This document shows positions 1 to 9,043 of a stretch of 64,000 bases of DNA, piece by piece. Under the pieces are notes generated by a model, which saw only the letters and a program-made list of their open reading frames with translations, did no database searches and was not told the DNA's origin. The stretch covers positions 1 to 64,000 of the forward strand of contig CALKOT010000011.1 of assembly GCA_938092015.1 (NCBI GenBank), in the 5' to 3' direction. The DNA comes from an uncultured Paracoccaceae bacterium (lineage in GTDB: Bacteria > Pseudomonadota > Alphaproteobacteria > Rhodobacterales > Rhodobacteraceae). Made by a program: the position numbers and the translations under genes. Each line of letters opens with the position of its first letter. Position 1 is the stretch's first letter.

Positions 1-325
1 CAAAACATGCGCCTACTGGCAAGGTGGCTCAGGCTTCTGTGCCTCTGTTTACTGGCCTGCCTTGTCAATCAGAACCGGAAACCGGAAGCCTCAATCTGAG
101 CACGATGCCGATCGCGAACGAAATTTGACTCGTTAGGGTGAAAATCACAGACGACTATGCTACGGTGGTGTTTGGCAGTTTATAGCGCCAAATCTCCCGA
201 AGAGGTAATGTTTGCGGGCTCAGCAATGCGTCCGCCCGGGGGTGGGCGGACGCGGGCTGTGCTAGTCGCACGTCCCATTGGCGCGTTTAGGCCAACGTCC
301 ACAAAGCCCCCATTTGCACCCACAA
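1..325. other. Intergenic region, no supported gene
   Basis: No convincing gene is seen before the stop of the LOG gene. The main structure is a strong hairpin whose 10-bp arms lie at 228-237 and 244-253 (GCGTCCGCCC and its complement). It has no T-run on either strand, so it is at best a weak or bidirectional terminator for the leftward LOG gene. A short open frame at 7-99 would give a leucine-rich 30-residue peptide ending its hydrophobic part in LLAC, like a lipobox, but there is too little upstream sequence to judge it. Confidence 0.5.
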
Positions 326-1141
326 TCAAAGATGACTGATCTTCGCCCAAGCCTCATCGGCCGTCTTGACAAAGCTGAACAGATCCAGGTCCTCAGCCGA
401 GATTGTCCCAGCGTCAGCCAAGTTTTCCCAGTTGATGATTGACCGCCAGAACGCCTCGCCAAACAGCAGCACAGGCGTTGGCTCCATCCGCTGGGTCTGG
501 ATCAAAGTGAGTGTCTCGAACAGCTCATCCAGCGTGCCAAACCCGCCCGGGAACACTGCGATGCATTTAGCACGCATCAGGAAATGCATCTTGCGGATCG
601 CGAAGTAGTGGAAGTTGAAGCACAGTTCAGGTGTTACATACGTGTTTGGCGCCTGCTCGAACGGCAAGACTATGTTCAGGCCAATGGACTTGCCGCCTGC
701 TTCGACTGCGCCGCGATTGCCCGCCTCCATCACGCCAGGGCCGCCACCAGTAACTACGACAAGTTCCTTGCCGTCGCGGGCCATGCTTTCTTTTGTGACC
801 AAAGCTGCAAATTTCTCTGCCTCAGCATAGAAATCCGAAAGATTCGCCAGCGTTTCTGTGCGCGCCGTGTCTTTCTTGGCAGGCTCTGGAATGCGGGCGC
901 CGCCGAACAGGACCACGGTGCTATCGATCCCGGCCTCATCCATGATCGCTTCAGGTTTTTGCAGCTCCAGCATCAGGCGTACGCCACGCAGGGCATCTGA
1001 CCGCATGAACGTCTCGTCAACATAAGGCAGCTTATAAGCGGGATGCTGGGTCTGGGCTGTGACAGGCGTCGCCTCTACCCCTTTCAGATCATCCCAAATC
1101 GATTTGAAGATGGAAATCCGCTTATCCTTCTCTACGTTCAT
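326..1141 (-). CDS. LOG family protein (TIGR00730-type, lysine decarboxylase-like fold)
   Basis: A 271-residue protein with a Rossmann-like LOG domain from about residue 75 to 265. The signature GGGPGVMEAGNRGA lies at residues 132-145 and PGGFGTLDE at 198-206; together they form the nucleotide-phosphate binding and catalytic site. Family members are cytokinin riboside 5'-monophosphate phosphoribohydrolases or nucleotide pyrophosphatase-like enzymes; the physiological substrate in bacteria is usually unknown. The N-terminal 70 residues are an extension seen in the longer LOG subfamily. The start at 1141 (MNVEKDKR) was chosen over longer in-frame options, which would run into the divergent dapD leader. 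The 88-bp gap to dapD must hold both promoters. Confidence 0.85.
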   Translation of the reverse strand: MNVEKDKRISIFKSIWDDLKGVEATPVTAQTQHPAYKLPYVDETFMRSDALRGVRLMLELQKPEAIMDEAGIDSTVVLFGGARIPEPAKKDTARTETLANLSDFYAEAEKFAALVTKESMARDGKELVVVTGGGPGVMEAGNRGAVEAGGKSIGLNIVLPFEQAPNTYVTPELCFNFHYFAIRKMHFLMRAKCIAVFPGGFGTLDELFETLTLIQTQRMEPTPVLLFGEAFWRSIINWENLADAGTISAEDLDLFSFVKTADEAWAKISHL

Positions 1142-1229
1142 TAGCCAAGGCTCCCTCTGATTGCGCCACCCGTTCCCCCGTCGTATAGGCTGAGCCAAAT
1201 AGGTCAACAAAGCCCGAAAGGTTCGCCCG

Positions 1230-2057
1230 ATGTCCAACGCCCAGCTTGAAGCCGCAATTGAAGCCGCATGGGAAGATCGCGACAGCATCACGCCCGCCAC
1301 CACCGGTGAGCAGCGCGAAGCCATCGAAGACACGCTGAACGCCCTTGATGGCGGTGGTTTGCGGGTTGCAGAGAAGCAGAGCGACGGATCCTGGCACGTA
1401 AACCAGTGGGCCAAAAAAGCCGTCCTTCTGGGTTTCCGTATCAAGGATATGGAACTGCAGGGCGGCGGCCCACAGGGCGGCGGCTGGTGGGACAAGGTGG
1501 ACAGTAAGTTCGCTGGCTGGGGTGACAACGCCTGGAAAGCCGCAGGTTTCCGTGCTGTGCCGAACTGCATCGTACGCAAATCCGCTTACATCGCGCCCGG
1601 CGTGGTGCTGATGCCGTCCTTCGTAAACCTCGGTGCCTATGTCGACACCGGCACCATGGTCGACACTTGGGCCACGGTCGGGTCCTGCGCCCAGATTGGC
1701 AAGAACGTGCACCTGTCCGGCGGTGTCGGAATTGGTGGCGTGCTAGAGCCGATGCAGGCCGGCCCCACCATAATCGAAGACAACTGTTTCATCGGCGCCC
1801 GGTCTGAGGTCGTCGAAGGCTGCATCGTGCGCGAAGGGTCTGTGCTGGGCATGGGCGTCTTTATCGGCCAGTCCACAAAGATCGTGGATCGCGAAACCGG
1901 AAATGTGTCGTACGGCGAAGTGCCTTCGGGTTCGGTGGTTGTTTCTGGCTCAATGCCATCCAAGAATGGCGTAAATCTCTACTGCGCCGTCATCGTGAAG
2001 CGGGTTGATGCGCAGACACGGTCGAAAACGTCGATCAACGAACTTCTTAGAGATTAA
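1230..2057 (+). CDS. dapD: 2,3,4,5-tetrahydropyridine-2,6-dicarboxylate N-succinyltransferase
   Basis: DapD uses succinyl-CoA to acylate tetrahydrodipicolinate in the succinylase branch of lysine and meso-diaminopimelate synthesis, in the cytoplasm. The 275-residue length matches the family. An N-terminal helical domain (1-100) is followed by left-handed beta-helix hexapeptide repeats (about 105-235), visible as runs such as [19 protein letters not shown] and [16 protein letters not shown]. The ATG follows a purine-rich stretch. The gene is transcribed alone and closed by a strong terminator at 2081-2113. Confidence 0.96.
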   Translation: MSNAQLEAAIEAAWEDRDSITPATTGEQREAIEDTLNALDGGGLRVAEKQSDGSWHVNQWAKKAVLLGFRIKDMELQGGGPQGGGWWDKVDSKFAGWGDNAWKAAGFRAVPNCIVRKSAYIAPGVVLMPSFVNLGAYVDTGTMVDTWATVGSCAQIGKNVHLSGGVGIGGVLEPMQAGPTIIEDNCFIGARSEVVEGCIVREGSVLGMGVFIGQSTKIVDRETGNVSYGEVPSGSVVVSGSMPSKNGVNLYCAVIVKRVDAQTRSKTSINELLRD

Positions 2058-2080
2058 CGTTAACCGACTTGTTAATCTTA

Positions 2081-2113
2081 AACGGCGCAGCCTTGGGGCT
2101 GCGCCGTTTTTCT
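2081..2113 (+). terminator. Rho-independent terminator of dapD
   Basis: A perfect 12-bp stem (2081-2092 with 2097-2108, AACGGCGCAGCC and its complement) closes a TTGG loop and runs into a T-rich tract. It lies 24 bp after the dapD stop and just upstream of the next gene. Confidence 0.92.
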
Positions 2114-2129
2114 TTCCAAGAGGTTCCAA

Positions 2130-2480
2130 ATGGCCCACATTGACTGCGCCGTCCTTGCCGTACCCACCGCCAACAAAGCCGCCTACTTGGAAATGACCAA
2201 AAAAATGGCCGCCATTTTCAAAGCGAACGGCGCCCTTTCTGTCGTCGACGTCTGGTCCGACACTGCGCCGGAAGGAGAAGTCACTTCATTCCGCAAAGCC
2301 GTGCAAGCCAAACCGGATGAAAGCATCGTCGTCTCGTGGATCATCTGGCCCGACAAGGCGACGGCTGAGGCGGGCATGGGCGCGGCGATGCAGGACACCA
2401 GCGCGATGCCGGAAAGTGGCCCTCCATTCGATGGCAGCCGTATGATCTTCGCTGGGTTTGAGATGCTGCACCAAGCTTAG
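2130..2480 (+). CDS. DUF1428 family protein
   Basis: A 116-residue alpha/beta (ferredoxin-like dimeric barrel type) protein that matches the DUF1428 family in its whole length: the N-terminal YL..K...A..F..NGAL....VW.D and the middle DESIVVSWIIWPDKATA segment are typical. Members are small cytosolic proteins of unknown function, often in stress-related contexts. An AGAGG ribosome-binding site sits at a good distance before the ATG. It stands alone after the dapD terminator. Confidence 0.85.
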   Translation: MAHIDCAVLAVPTANKAAYLEMTKKMAAIFKANGALSVVDVWSDTAPEGEVTSFRKAVQAKPDESIVVSWIIWPDKATAEAGMGAAMQDTSAMPESGPPFDGSRMIFAGFEMLHQA

Positions 2481-2613
2481 GCTGCCGCGAACCTGCAGCA
2501 TGCCAGCTTAGCATCGCCCAAATCATCGCTTTCTGAAATGATGTTTTCGGGTCGCTAAAGCGCATAGTAAACAGCGCAATGGCCAAGCGGCCTGTCAGAT
2601 GGTGGAGGTTCGA

Positions 2614-3840
2614 ATGCCCGCAGAAAAAGTAAATACTGTCGTCGTTGGCGGCGGTCAGGCGGGCGTGGCGGTCAGTGGCCACCTACATCGTGCAGGTGTC
2701 GATCACGTCGTTCTGGAAAAAAGCCGGATTGCAGAAGCGTGGCGCACTGCCCGCTGGGACAGTCTCGTCGCCAACGGCCCCGCCTGGCACGACAGGTTCC
2801 CGGACAAAACCTTCGACGATTGCGGCGGCGATGATTTCGCCACGAAAGACGGCTGCGCACGGTATTTTGAAGACTACGTTCGAGAGCATGACCTGCCCGT
2901 CCGCACCGGGATCACGGTTAATAGCACCGTGCATGACCCGGATGGCGGCTACATTGTTGAGACATCTGACGGCGTCATTCACGCCGAAAATGTCGTCGTC
3001 GCAACCGGCCCGTTTCAGGACCCGGTAATCCCGCCCGTCATGCCCGCCGATGCGCCGGTGATCCAGATGCACTCCCAGACCTACCGCAATCCAAACCAGC
3101 TTGCCGAAGGCGCCGTGCTGGTCGTCGGTGCAGGCTCATCTGGTTCGCAAATCGCTGATGAACTGCTGCGCGCGGGCCGCAAGGTGTTTCTTTCGGTTGG
3201 CCCTCACGACCGCCCGCCACGCAGCTATCGCGGCAAGGATTTCGTCTATTGGCTGGGCGTGCTGGGCAAGTGGGAGATGAAGACGCCCCCCGCAGGCCGT
3301 GAGCACGTCACGATTGCTGTGAGTGGCGCCTATGGTGGGCGTACGGTGGATTTCCGCAAGTTCGCTGATCGGGGCATGAACCTTGTTGGTATGACCAAGG
3401 CCTATAAGCATGGGAAGATCAGCTTTGAGCCAGATCTGGCGCAGAACGTGAACGAAGGTGACGAGAATTACCTGTCCCTGCTGGCTGAGGCTGACGCTTG
3501 GGTCGAGCGCGAAGGCGCGGATTACCCGCCTGAGGAAGAGGTCAAGATCATCGGTCCTGACCCGGATTGCCTGACTAACCCCACGCTTGAAGTCGACCTT
3601 GCCGCCGAGGGGATCAAGACGATCATCTGGGCGACTGGGTATCGGCAGGACTTTGGCTGGCTGCAGGTCGACAGTTTTGACGCCAAAGGCACGCCGCTCC
3701 ACGATCAGGGCGTTTCAAAAGTAGAAGGCGTCTATTTTCTGGGTCTGCCGTGGCTTTCGATGCGAGGGTCATCATTCATCTGGGGCGTCTATGTCGATGC
3801 TGAGCGTATCGCAGGTGAGATTGCTGGCCGCGCAACCTGA
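2614..3840 (+). CDS. Flavin-containing monooxygenase-like FAD/NAD(P) oxidoreductase
   Basis: A 408-residue single-chain flavoprotein. It has an FAD-binding Rossmann motif GGGQAG at residues 12-17, a second NADPH-binding motif GAGSSG near 172-177, an HSQTYR stretch resembling the FMO fingerprint between them, and the ATG motif in IIWATGYR near the C terminus. Such class B-like enzymes transfer oxygen to N, S or carbonyl groups of small substrates; the substrate here cannot be read. A GGAGG ribosome-binding site at 2604-2608 sits six bases before the ATG at 2614, so that start is preferred over the in-frame ATG at 2599. Confidence 0.85.
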   Translation: MPAEKVNTVVVGGGQAGVAVSGHLHRAGVDHVVLEKSRIAEAWRTARWDSLVANGPAWHDRFPDKTFDDCGGDDFATKDGCARYFEDYVREHDLPVRTGITVNSTVHDPDGGYIVETSDGVIHAENVVVATGPFQDPVIPPVMPADAPVIQMHSQTYRNPNQLAEGAVLVVGAGSSGSQIADELLRAGRKVFLSVGPHDRPPRSYRGKDFVYWLGVLGKWEMKTPPAGREHVTIAVSGAYGGRTVDFRKFADRGMNLVGMTKAYKHGKISFEPDLAQNVNEGDENYLSLLAEADAWVEREGADYPPEEEVKIIGPDPDCLTNPTLEVDLAAEGIKTIIWATGYRQDFGWLQVDSFDAKGTPLHDQGVSKVEGVYFLGLPWLSMRGSSFIWGVYVDAERIAGEIAGRAT

Positions 3841-3931
3841 CGCATCTGTGAACTACATTCTGTCCGCGTGAATTGCCTTCTTCCCTTGCCGACCTTAGAA
3901 CGCATGCAGAAATGTGAATGTGTACTGAGCC

Positions 3932-4648
3932 ATGCTGGAACTGATCTTCGCCTATGGCGCAGGGCTGCTGACCCTAATCAACCCCTGCGTTCTTCCGGTG
4001 CTGCCAATCGTCCTCGTCTCAGCCCTGAACGCTGACAGGCGTGGGCCGATTGCGCTGGCCGCGGGGATGAGCCTGTCTTTTGTGGTCTTTGGCATGCTCG
4101 TCGCCAGCGTCGGTCATGCCATCGGCTTGAACGAAAAGCTTCTGGCCCAGATTGGCGCCGCTATGATGATCGCATTCGGCCTGATCCTGATCATTCCCGC
4201 CTTCGCCGCGAAATTCGAAACAGCCGCGGCGGGTCTTTCGACAAAAGCCGACAGCCAGATGACCGCCTCAGGCGATGGCGGGCTGAAAGGCCAGTTTGTT
4301 GGCAGCGTCTTGCTGGGTGCAGTCTGGTCGCCCTGCATCGGTCCGACGCTGGGTGGCGGCATTGCGCTCGCGTCTCAAGGCGAAAGCATGGGAAAGGCGC
4401 TGGCGATTATGATCTTCTTTGCCCTCGGCGTTTCGACCCTGATACTAGTCATCGGCCTTAGCACCCGCGAAGCGATCCGAAAACGCGCGAATAGCCTGCG
4501 CGCCATCGCCGAGCGGTCCAAACCCATCATGGGCGGCGTCTTCATAGCCGTTGGCGTGATGATCATGCTGGGCGTCCACCATATGATTGAGGCCTGGGCG
4601 GTGCGAAACCTGCCCTACTGGCTGCAAGACTTATCCGTATCTCTCTGA
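3932..4648 (+). CDS. CcdA/DsbD-like transmembrane thiol-disulfide transporter
   Basis: A 238-residue integral membrane protein with about six hydrophobic segments. It carries the two conserved cysteine motifs of the CcdA/DsbD-beta family: NPCVLPVLP (Cys19) and SPCIGPT (Cys135), each in a membrane segment. The family passes electrons from cytoplasmic thioredoxin across the inner membrane to periplasmic thioredoxin-like partners. The partner is most likely the next gene, 16 bp downstream, making a split DsbD-like pair for cytochrome c maturation or another periplasmic reduction. The stretch around residues 84-108 replaces the larger loop of DsbD. Confidence 0.88.
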   Translation: MLELIFAYGAGLLTLINPCVLPVLPIVLVSALNADRRGPIALAAGMSLSFVVFGMLVASVGHAIGLNEKLLAQIGAAMMIAFGLILIIPAFAAKFETAAAGLSTKADSQMTASGDGGLKGQFVGSVLLGAVWSPCIGPTLGGGIALASQGESMGKALAIMIFFALGVSTLILVIGLSTREAIRKRANSLRAIAERSKPIMGGVFIAVGVMIMLGVHHMIEAWAVRNLPYWLQDLSVSL

Positions 4649-4664
4649 CAAAAGGAGCATACCC

Positions 4665-5081
4665 ATGAACCGCCGTACAATTATCGCCTCCACCGCAGCC
4701 GCAGCGCTGATCGCCCCCGCCGCATGGGCAGGCGCCAAAACCATCGACTACACGCCTGGCCTGATCGACGCCGCGCTGGCCGAAGGCAAAACCGTCTTCG
4801 TCGACTACGCCGCAGATTGGTGCAGCACCTGTCACCGGCAGGAGCGTGTCATCAACGCCATCCGCGAAGCGAACCCTGCCTATGACGACGCGATGATCTT
4901 TGTAAGGGTCGATTGGGACAAATACGGCCAGGACGATGTTGCTGTTTTCCGTAACATTCCGCTCCGTTCGACGCTTATTGTTTTGAAGGGTGAGGACGAG
5001 CTTGGCCGCATCATCGCCGGAACGTCTGAATCTGATATCAAGGCGCTGATGGACAAGGGTCTGGCGGCGGCTGAAAGCTGA
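4665..5081 (+). CDS. Periplasmic thioredoxin-fold protein
   Basis: A 138-residue secreted protein: residues 1-24 form a signal peptide (MNRR start, alanine-rich core, processing near AWA-GA) and the rest is a thioredoxin-like domain with the redox centre WCSTC at residues 52-56. It resembles the C-terminal (gamma) domain of DsbD, which takes electrons from the membrane partner and passes them to periplasmic substrates. An AAAGGAG ribosome-binding site at 4651-4657 fixes the ATG at 4665; a longer frame overlaps the upstream gene and is not used. It is the second gene of a two-gene unit with the CcdA-like protein. Confidence 0.87.
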   Translation: MNRRTIIASTAAAALIAPAAWAGAKTIDYTPGLIDAALAEGKTVFVDYAADWCSTCHRQERVINAIREANPAYDDAMIFVRVDWDKYGQDDVAVFRNIPLRSTLIVLKGEDELGRIIAGTSESDIKALMDKGLAAAES

Positions 5082-5113
5082 TCGCCCGACCGTCACTGAC
5101 ATAAAGGGCCGCC

Positions 5114-5878
5114 ATGCCAAAGCAGCCCAAATACCGCTCCTACATGATATGCACCGCGCCCCGCAGCGGCAGCACGCTACTATGCGGCCAGCTTGCGGCG
5201 ACGGGGCGGGCGGGCAATCCTGACTCATACCTCCACCGGCAATCGCTGGACGAATGGCTCAGCGATCACGACCTGACGCGCGAGGCTTATGCGTCAGACC
5301 GTGAAGCCGCCGCAGCGGTTCTCGCCGCCGCGCAAAAGAAGGGCGAGGCGGGTACCGGCATCTTCGGCCTTCGCATGCAAAGGCCGAGCTTTGCTTCCTT
5401 CATGGAGCAAGCGGCGGCGTTGTTTCCAGGCGTCCCAACGGATGCAGATCGCATCCGCGCGGCCTTTGGTGAGACGCTCTACATCCACCTCAGTCGCCGG
5501 GATAAGCTGGCCCAGGCCATATCGATGGTGAAGGCTGAGCAGACAGGTCTTTGGCACAGAAACGCAGATGGGTCTGAGCTTGAAAGATTGGCGCCGCCCT
5601 GCCCGCCCGCCTATGACGCCCGGCGAATTCGGGACAAAATCGAGACGCTCACGGCTTTGGACGCAGAATGGCCGGACTGGTTCGCGCGGGAGGGGATTAA
5701 ACCGCTTTGCCTGATTTATGAAGACCTATCGGCAGATCCGCAGGACGCGCTGGCGCGGGTTCTGGCGGCGCTGGGCCTTGATCCGAATTTGGCGGAGGCG
5801 GTTAAGACGCCGACCGCCAAGCTAGCGGATGAGATTAGTCAGCAATGGGCCGCCCGGTTCAGGGCAGAACGCGCCTGA
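5114..5878 (+). CDS. Stf0-family sulfotransferase
   Basis: A 254-residue PAPS-dependent sulfotransferase. The 5'-phosphosulfate binding loop TAPRSGST lies at residues 14-21, followed by the family-typical NPDSYLH segment. HLSRRDKLAQAIS further on is the 3'-phosphate binding region, and YEDL lies near the C terminus. Stf0 enzymes sulfate trehalose and related sugars; roseobacters often have several with unknown acceptors. It starts 32 bp after the thioredoxin gene with an AAAGGGC ribosome-binding site and may be cotranscribed. The reading frame is intact, unlike the unrelated sulfotransferase gene near 37.8 kb. Confidence 0.87.
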   Translation: MPKQPKYRSYMICTAPRSGSTLLCGQLAATGRAGNPDSYLHRQSLDEWLSDHDLTREAYASDREAAAAVLAAAQKKGEAGTGIFGLRMQRPSFASFMEQAAALFPGVPTDADRIRAAFGETLYIHLSRRDKLAQAISMVKAEQTGLWHRNADGSELERLAPPCPPAYDARRIRDKIETLTALDAEWPDWFAREGIKPLCLIYEDLSADPQDALARVLAALGLDPNLAEAVKTPTAKLADEISQQWAARFRAERA

Positions 5879-5892
5879 ACCGGGCAGTTTTC

Positions 5893-7113
5893 TTAAGCCG
5901 CTACGATGTTCGCATCCGGGCCATAGGGGAAGCCGGCGATGTTCTCGGCGCCGTCATCCCCGACGACCAGAATGTCATGTTCGCGATACCCGCCTGCGCC
6001 GGGCTGGCCTTCGGGGACCCACAGCATCGGCTCCATCGACACTACCATGCCTGCCTCTAACACAGTGTCGATGTCCTCGCGCAGTTCCAGCCCTGCCTCG
6101 CGGCCATAGTAGTGGCTGAGCACCCCGAAAGAGTGGCCGTAGCCAAAGCTGCGATACTGCAGCAGGCCTTCGTCGGCGAAGAAGCGGTTAATCTCTGCGC
6201 AGATGGCTGAACAGGAAATGCCTGGCTTGATCAGGCTGAGGCCCAATTTATGCGCCGCGACATTGGCCTTCCAGATCCGCAGGCTGTCTGCATCGGGCTC
6301 TCCAAGAAACAACGTGCGTTCCAGCGCGGTGTAGTAGGCGGAAATCATCGGGAACGTGTTCATCGACAGGATGTCGCCCGCCTCAAGCGCCCGGGTCGTT
6401 ACAGGGTTGTGTGCGCCGTCGGTGTTGAGGCCGGACTGAAACCAGACCCAGCTGTCGCGGATTTCGCTGTCGGGATGGGCGCGGGCGATCTCAAGCTCCA
6501 TCGCATCCCGGCCCGCCATGGCGACGTCGATTTCTCGGGTTCCGACCTTGATCGCATCACGCACGGCGTAGCCGCCAACATCGGCGATGCGGGCGCCTTC
6601 GCGGATCAGGGCGATTTCCTCGTCCGATTTCAGCATCCGGGCCGCCATTGTGGCGGGGGCGATGTCGATCAGGGTGCGTTCGCCCAGCATCGCCTCCATC
6701 GTGTTGCGGGCCGCGAGGGTCAGGTGATCGCCTTCAATCCCGATCCGGGCCGAAGCGCTCACGAGCGAGCCGACAGCCCGCCAGTAATTGTCCCGTTTCC
6801 AGTCGGTATAGATGACATTGTCGCCATGGCTACGGCGCCAGGGCTGGCCAGCGTCGATATTGGCCGAGACCGTGGTGCAGGCGTCCGCCGTCACGACGCA
6901 GGCGTATGGCCGACCAAACGCGCAGTAGAGAAAGCCGGAGTAATAGGCGACGTTGTGCATGGAGGTCAGCACCACTGCGCCGATATCCTGCGCGGCCATA
7001 ATCTGGCGCAGGGATGCCAGACGACGGTCGTATTCGGCCTCGCTGAACGGCAGAGAGGCCTTGTCGCCATTGTGGGAAGTGAAGGTTTCAAGTCTGTCAA
7101 AAGTATCGAACAT
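5893..7113 (-). CDS. Creatinase (creatine amidinohydrolase), M24 peptidase fold
   Basis: A 406-residue protein close along its whole length to Pseudomonas creatinase (EC 3.5.3.3), which hydrolyses creatine to sarcosine and urea. Recognisable segments are the N-terminal YYSGFLYCAFGRPYA, the YTDWKRDNYW region, the active-site histidine segment TDGAHNPVTTR, and the C-terminal FGYGHSFG...HYYGREAGLE of the pita-bread fold. As in creatinase, the metal ligands of true M24 peptidases are not all kept. The ATG at 7113 has a GAGG at a good spacing; the in-frame ATG at 7122 would sit directly on it. No sarcosine oxidase, creatininase or urease gene is nearby. Confidence 0.87.
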   Translation of the reverse strand: MFDTFDRLETFTSHNGDKASLPFSEAEYDRRLASLRQIMAAQDIGAVVLTSMHNVAYYSGFLYCAFGRPYACVVTADACTTVSANIDAGQPWRRSHGDNVIYTDWKRDNYWRAVGSLVSASARIGIEGDHLTLAARNTMEAMLGERTLIDIAPATMAARMLKSDEEIALIREGARIADVGGYAVRDAIKVGTREIDVAMAGRDAMELEIARAHPDSEIRDSWVWFQSGLNTDGAHNPVTTRALEAGDILSMNTFPMISAYYTALERTLFLGEPDADSLRIWKANVAAHKLGLSLIKPGISCSAICAEINRFFADEGLLQYRSFGYGHSFGVLSHYYGREAGLELREDIDTVLEAGMVVSMEPMLWVPEGQPGAGGYREHDILVVGDDGAENIAGFPYGPDANIVAA

Positions 7114-7812
7114 CGTTCGCATCCTCGTACAAGGACCGGGGCGATGTGATGATCCGCGCCCGGCGTCTCATCCGGGCGTGCAGGACACAAATCATCCATT
7201 GGGCAAAGCCCGCCAGATGACCGCGCAGAGTGAACAGGTGACGACGCCATCGTCACCAACTGCGCTAAAGGCTGGTTAGTCCTCAGAGGACCGGTTCGTC
7301 AATTGATTTTCGACCAACGATCAAACGCCTATTTTCAGAAAGGCAGCGGTTACAGCATCGTGCTTTGGAAGATGGCGCGGAAGGCCCTTTGTACAGTGAT
7401 CCATCCGAAGGCCAAAACCTTTCACATGTGAAAGTAGAACTAAGCCATTGAAACATATACATGTTGAGTGTGGCCGTCACAGTGTATTCATGATTTGTAC
7501 CTATTTCGGGCGATCGTATCGAGGCTTGTCTCGGCTACGCGGCCAAAATCGAAAGCGCTTACCCTGATGGCGATTTGATCTTGCTGCGCCTGTGCGCCGT
7601 TCAAACATTTGACGCTTTCACATAGGGGGCGAGAGAACAGATACGTGGTTTCGATCAGCGGACTTTGACGGCAAACTTGTCGATGCAGCGGTTTCCGGCT
7701 AAGCGCTGAACCATGGATACGTCCACCAAAACCGATAATCAGACCTATCAGGTCACTTCGAGCCCACGTCGCAGTCAGGCCCAGTCACGCCAGACAGAGC
7801 GCCCATTCTAAC
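7114..7812. other. Long divergent intergenic region between creatinase and FAD hydroxylase
   Basis: About 700 bp without a supported gene. It holds the first copy of the palindromic element (7419-7501), and further right a TTGACG followed by CTTTCACAT (about 7609-7624) that repeats half of the palindrome. Promoters for both flanking genes must lie here. A 32-codon open frame (7713-7811) ends one base before the next start, and a protein-like stretch runs from about 7500 to 7625. Neither has a ribosome-binding site or a recognisable product. Confidence 0.5.
7419..7501 (+). repeat. Palindromic regulatory element, copy 1
   Basis: It opens with the perfect 16-bp palindrome CTTTCACATGTGAAAG (7419-7434). 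It then continues through conserved blocks TAAGC, ATTGA, ATATA, GAGTG, GGC, CACA and TTCATG at the same spacings as in a second copy at 34729-34811. About two thirds of the 83 positions are identical, with substitutions between the blocks and no gaps. The palindrome resembles the operator of a dimeric repressor; the regulator is not identifiable from this window. Both copies lie between divergent genes. Confidence 0.6.
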
Positions 7813-9018
7813 GTGATTATCACTGCAAACATCGCAGGGGCCGGTCTGGGGGGACTCGCTTCGGCGTTGGCGCTTTCCAAGATCGGCGTGCGCGTAAGCG
7901 TCTTTGAGCAGGCATTGGCGCTGACCGAGGTGGGCGCAGGCATCCAGCTAAGCTCGAATGCGATGCATGTAGCGCGATGGCTAGGCATCGATGATCAGGT
8001 CATTCGGGTGGGGTTTGAACCTGAGACGGCTTTGATCCGGGACTACAGGACCGGAAAACGCTACATGAACGCCCCGCTGACGGATATGTGCCAGCGCAGG
8101 TATGGCGCACCCTACATCCACATCCATCGCGCAGACCTTTTGATGATTTTGACTGAAGCTGCGGTCAAGGCAGGCGTTGTGATTGAGACTGGCGCCGATG
8201 TGCAGGGCTATGATGCATCCCGCGATCGCGCAGCGTTTTTGCTTGGCGAAGGCCTTTCCGCAGACGCCGATTTGTTGATCGGCGCTGACGGACTAGGATC
8301 GAAAGTGCGTGAACAGATGCTGGGCGCAGAAGCGCCTGAATTCACTGGGCAAGTCGCATGGCGTGGTCTGATTCCAGCGCACATCCTTCCCGATGGATTG
8401 GTGGCCCCAGGCGCCACCGTTTGGGCCGGGCCGGGCCGTCACTTCGTCACCTACTATGTGCGGGGCGGTGATCTAGTGAACATTGTTGCAGTTGAAGAGC
8501 GGGCCGACTGGCGTGATGAAAGCTGGACGCATCCCGGCGATCCGGCCGCGTTGCGGACCGTGTTTGATGGCTGGCACCCTGACGTTACAACGCTGATCGA
8601 TCATTTGGATCAGTGCTTTTTATGGGCGTTGTTTGGCCGCAAACCCTTGCCCACCTGGTCTGATGGTCCTGTGGCATTGCTTGGCGACGCGTGCCACCCG
8701 ATGTTGCCCTTTATGGCGCAGGGCGCGGCAATGGCGTTTGAGGATGCTTTTGTTTTAGCAAAATGTGTTGAAGCCAACCCCAGCCTGACAAGCGCTTTGC
8801 AAAGATATGAAGACCTGCGCAAACCGCGTGCGACCAAAATTCAAGCGAAGGCGCGCGCCAATGCTGATTTGTTCCATATGAATGGTTTGCGCGCGAAAGC
8901 CAGCTTGCATGCTGCGTCTTTGCTGCCCGCCAGAACAGCTTTGGCGCCACTGGACTGGATATACGGATTTGACCCAACCCAACAGCCAACCGGCGCAGGC
9001 TGGCGGAGTGTGACTTAA
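7813..9018 (+). CDS. FAD-dependent aromatic hydroxylase-type monooxygenase
   Basis: A 401-residue group A flavoprotein monooxygenase related to salicylate and 3-hydroxybenzoate hydroxylases. It shows the dinucleotide motif GAGLGG at residues 9-14, the DG motif in LLIGADGLGSKVR, and the GD motif in LLGDACHPMLPFMAQG followed by EDA. These bind FAD and NADH for hydroxylation of an aromatic ring; the substrate is not evident. The start is GTG at 7813. It is divergent from creatinase and no ring-cleavage gene is adjacent, so it may act in peripheral catabolism. Confidence 0.85.
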   Translation: MIITANIAGAGLGGLASALALSKIGVRVSVFEQALALTEVGAGIQLSSNAMHVARWLGIDDQVIRVGFEPETALIRDYRTGKRYMNAPLTDMCQRRYGAPYIHIHRADLLMILTEAAVKAGVVIETGADVQGYDASRDRAAFLLGEGLSADADLLIGADGLGSKVREQMLGAEAPEFTGQVAWRGLIPAHILPDGLVAPGATVWAGPGRHFVTYYVRGGDLVNIVAVEERADWRDESWTHPGDPAALRTVFDGWHPDVTTLIDHLDQCFLWALFGRKPLPTWSDGPVALLGDACHPMLPFMAQGAAMAFEDAFVLAKCVEANPSLTSALQRYEDLRKPRATKIQAKARANADLFHMNGLRAKASLHAASLLPARTALAPLDWIYGFDPTQQPTGAGWRSVT

Positions 9019-9043
9019 GACCAAGGCCTGATGAAACCTTGCC

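Noticed and set aside
7-99. Possible 30-residue lipoprotein-like peptide at the window edge
   Set aside because: It has a lipobox-like LLAC, but only six upstream bases are visible and no family is recognised.
2580-2620. tRNA-like string GGTTCGAAT near 2610
   Set aside because: There is no acceptor stem or anticodon arm around it, and GGAGG in this stretch is the ribosome-binding site of the flavin monooxygenase gene.
6250-7149. A 299-codon open frame antisense to creatinase
   Set aside because: Creatinase motifs are unmistakable on the other strand; the antisense product has no recognisable domain and no ribosome-binding site.
7500-7625. Protein-like stretch (for example CLGYAAKIESAYPDGDL) in the creatinase upstream region
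   Set aside because: It has no start codon with a ribosome-binding site, no recognised family and only about 40 codons; it could be a remnant but cannot be supported.
7713-7811. 32-codon open frame ending one base before the FAD hydroxylase start
   Set aside because: It has no ribosome-binding site and a polar product without resemblance to a leader peptide or known small protein.
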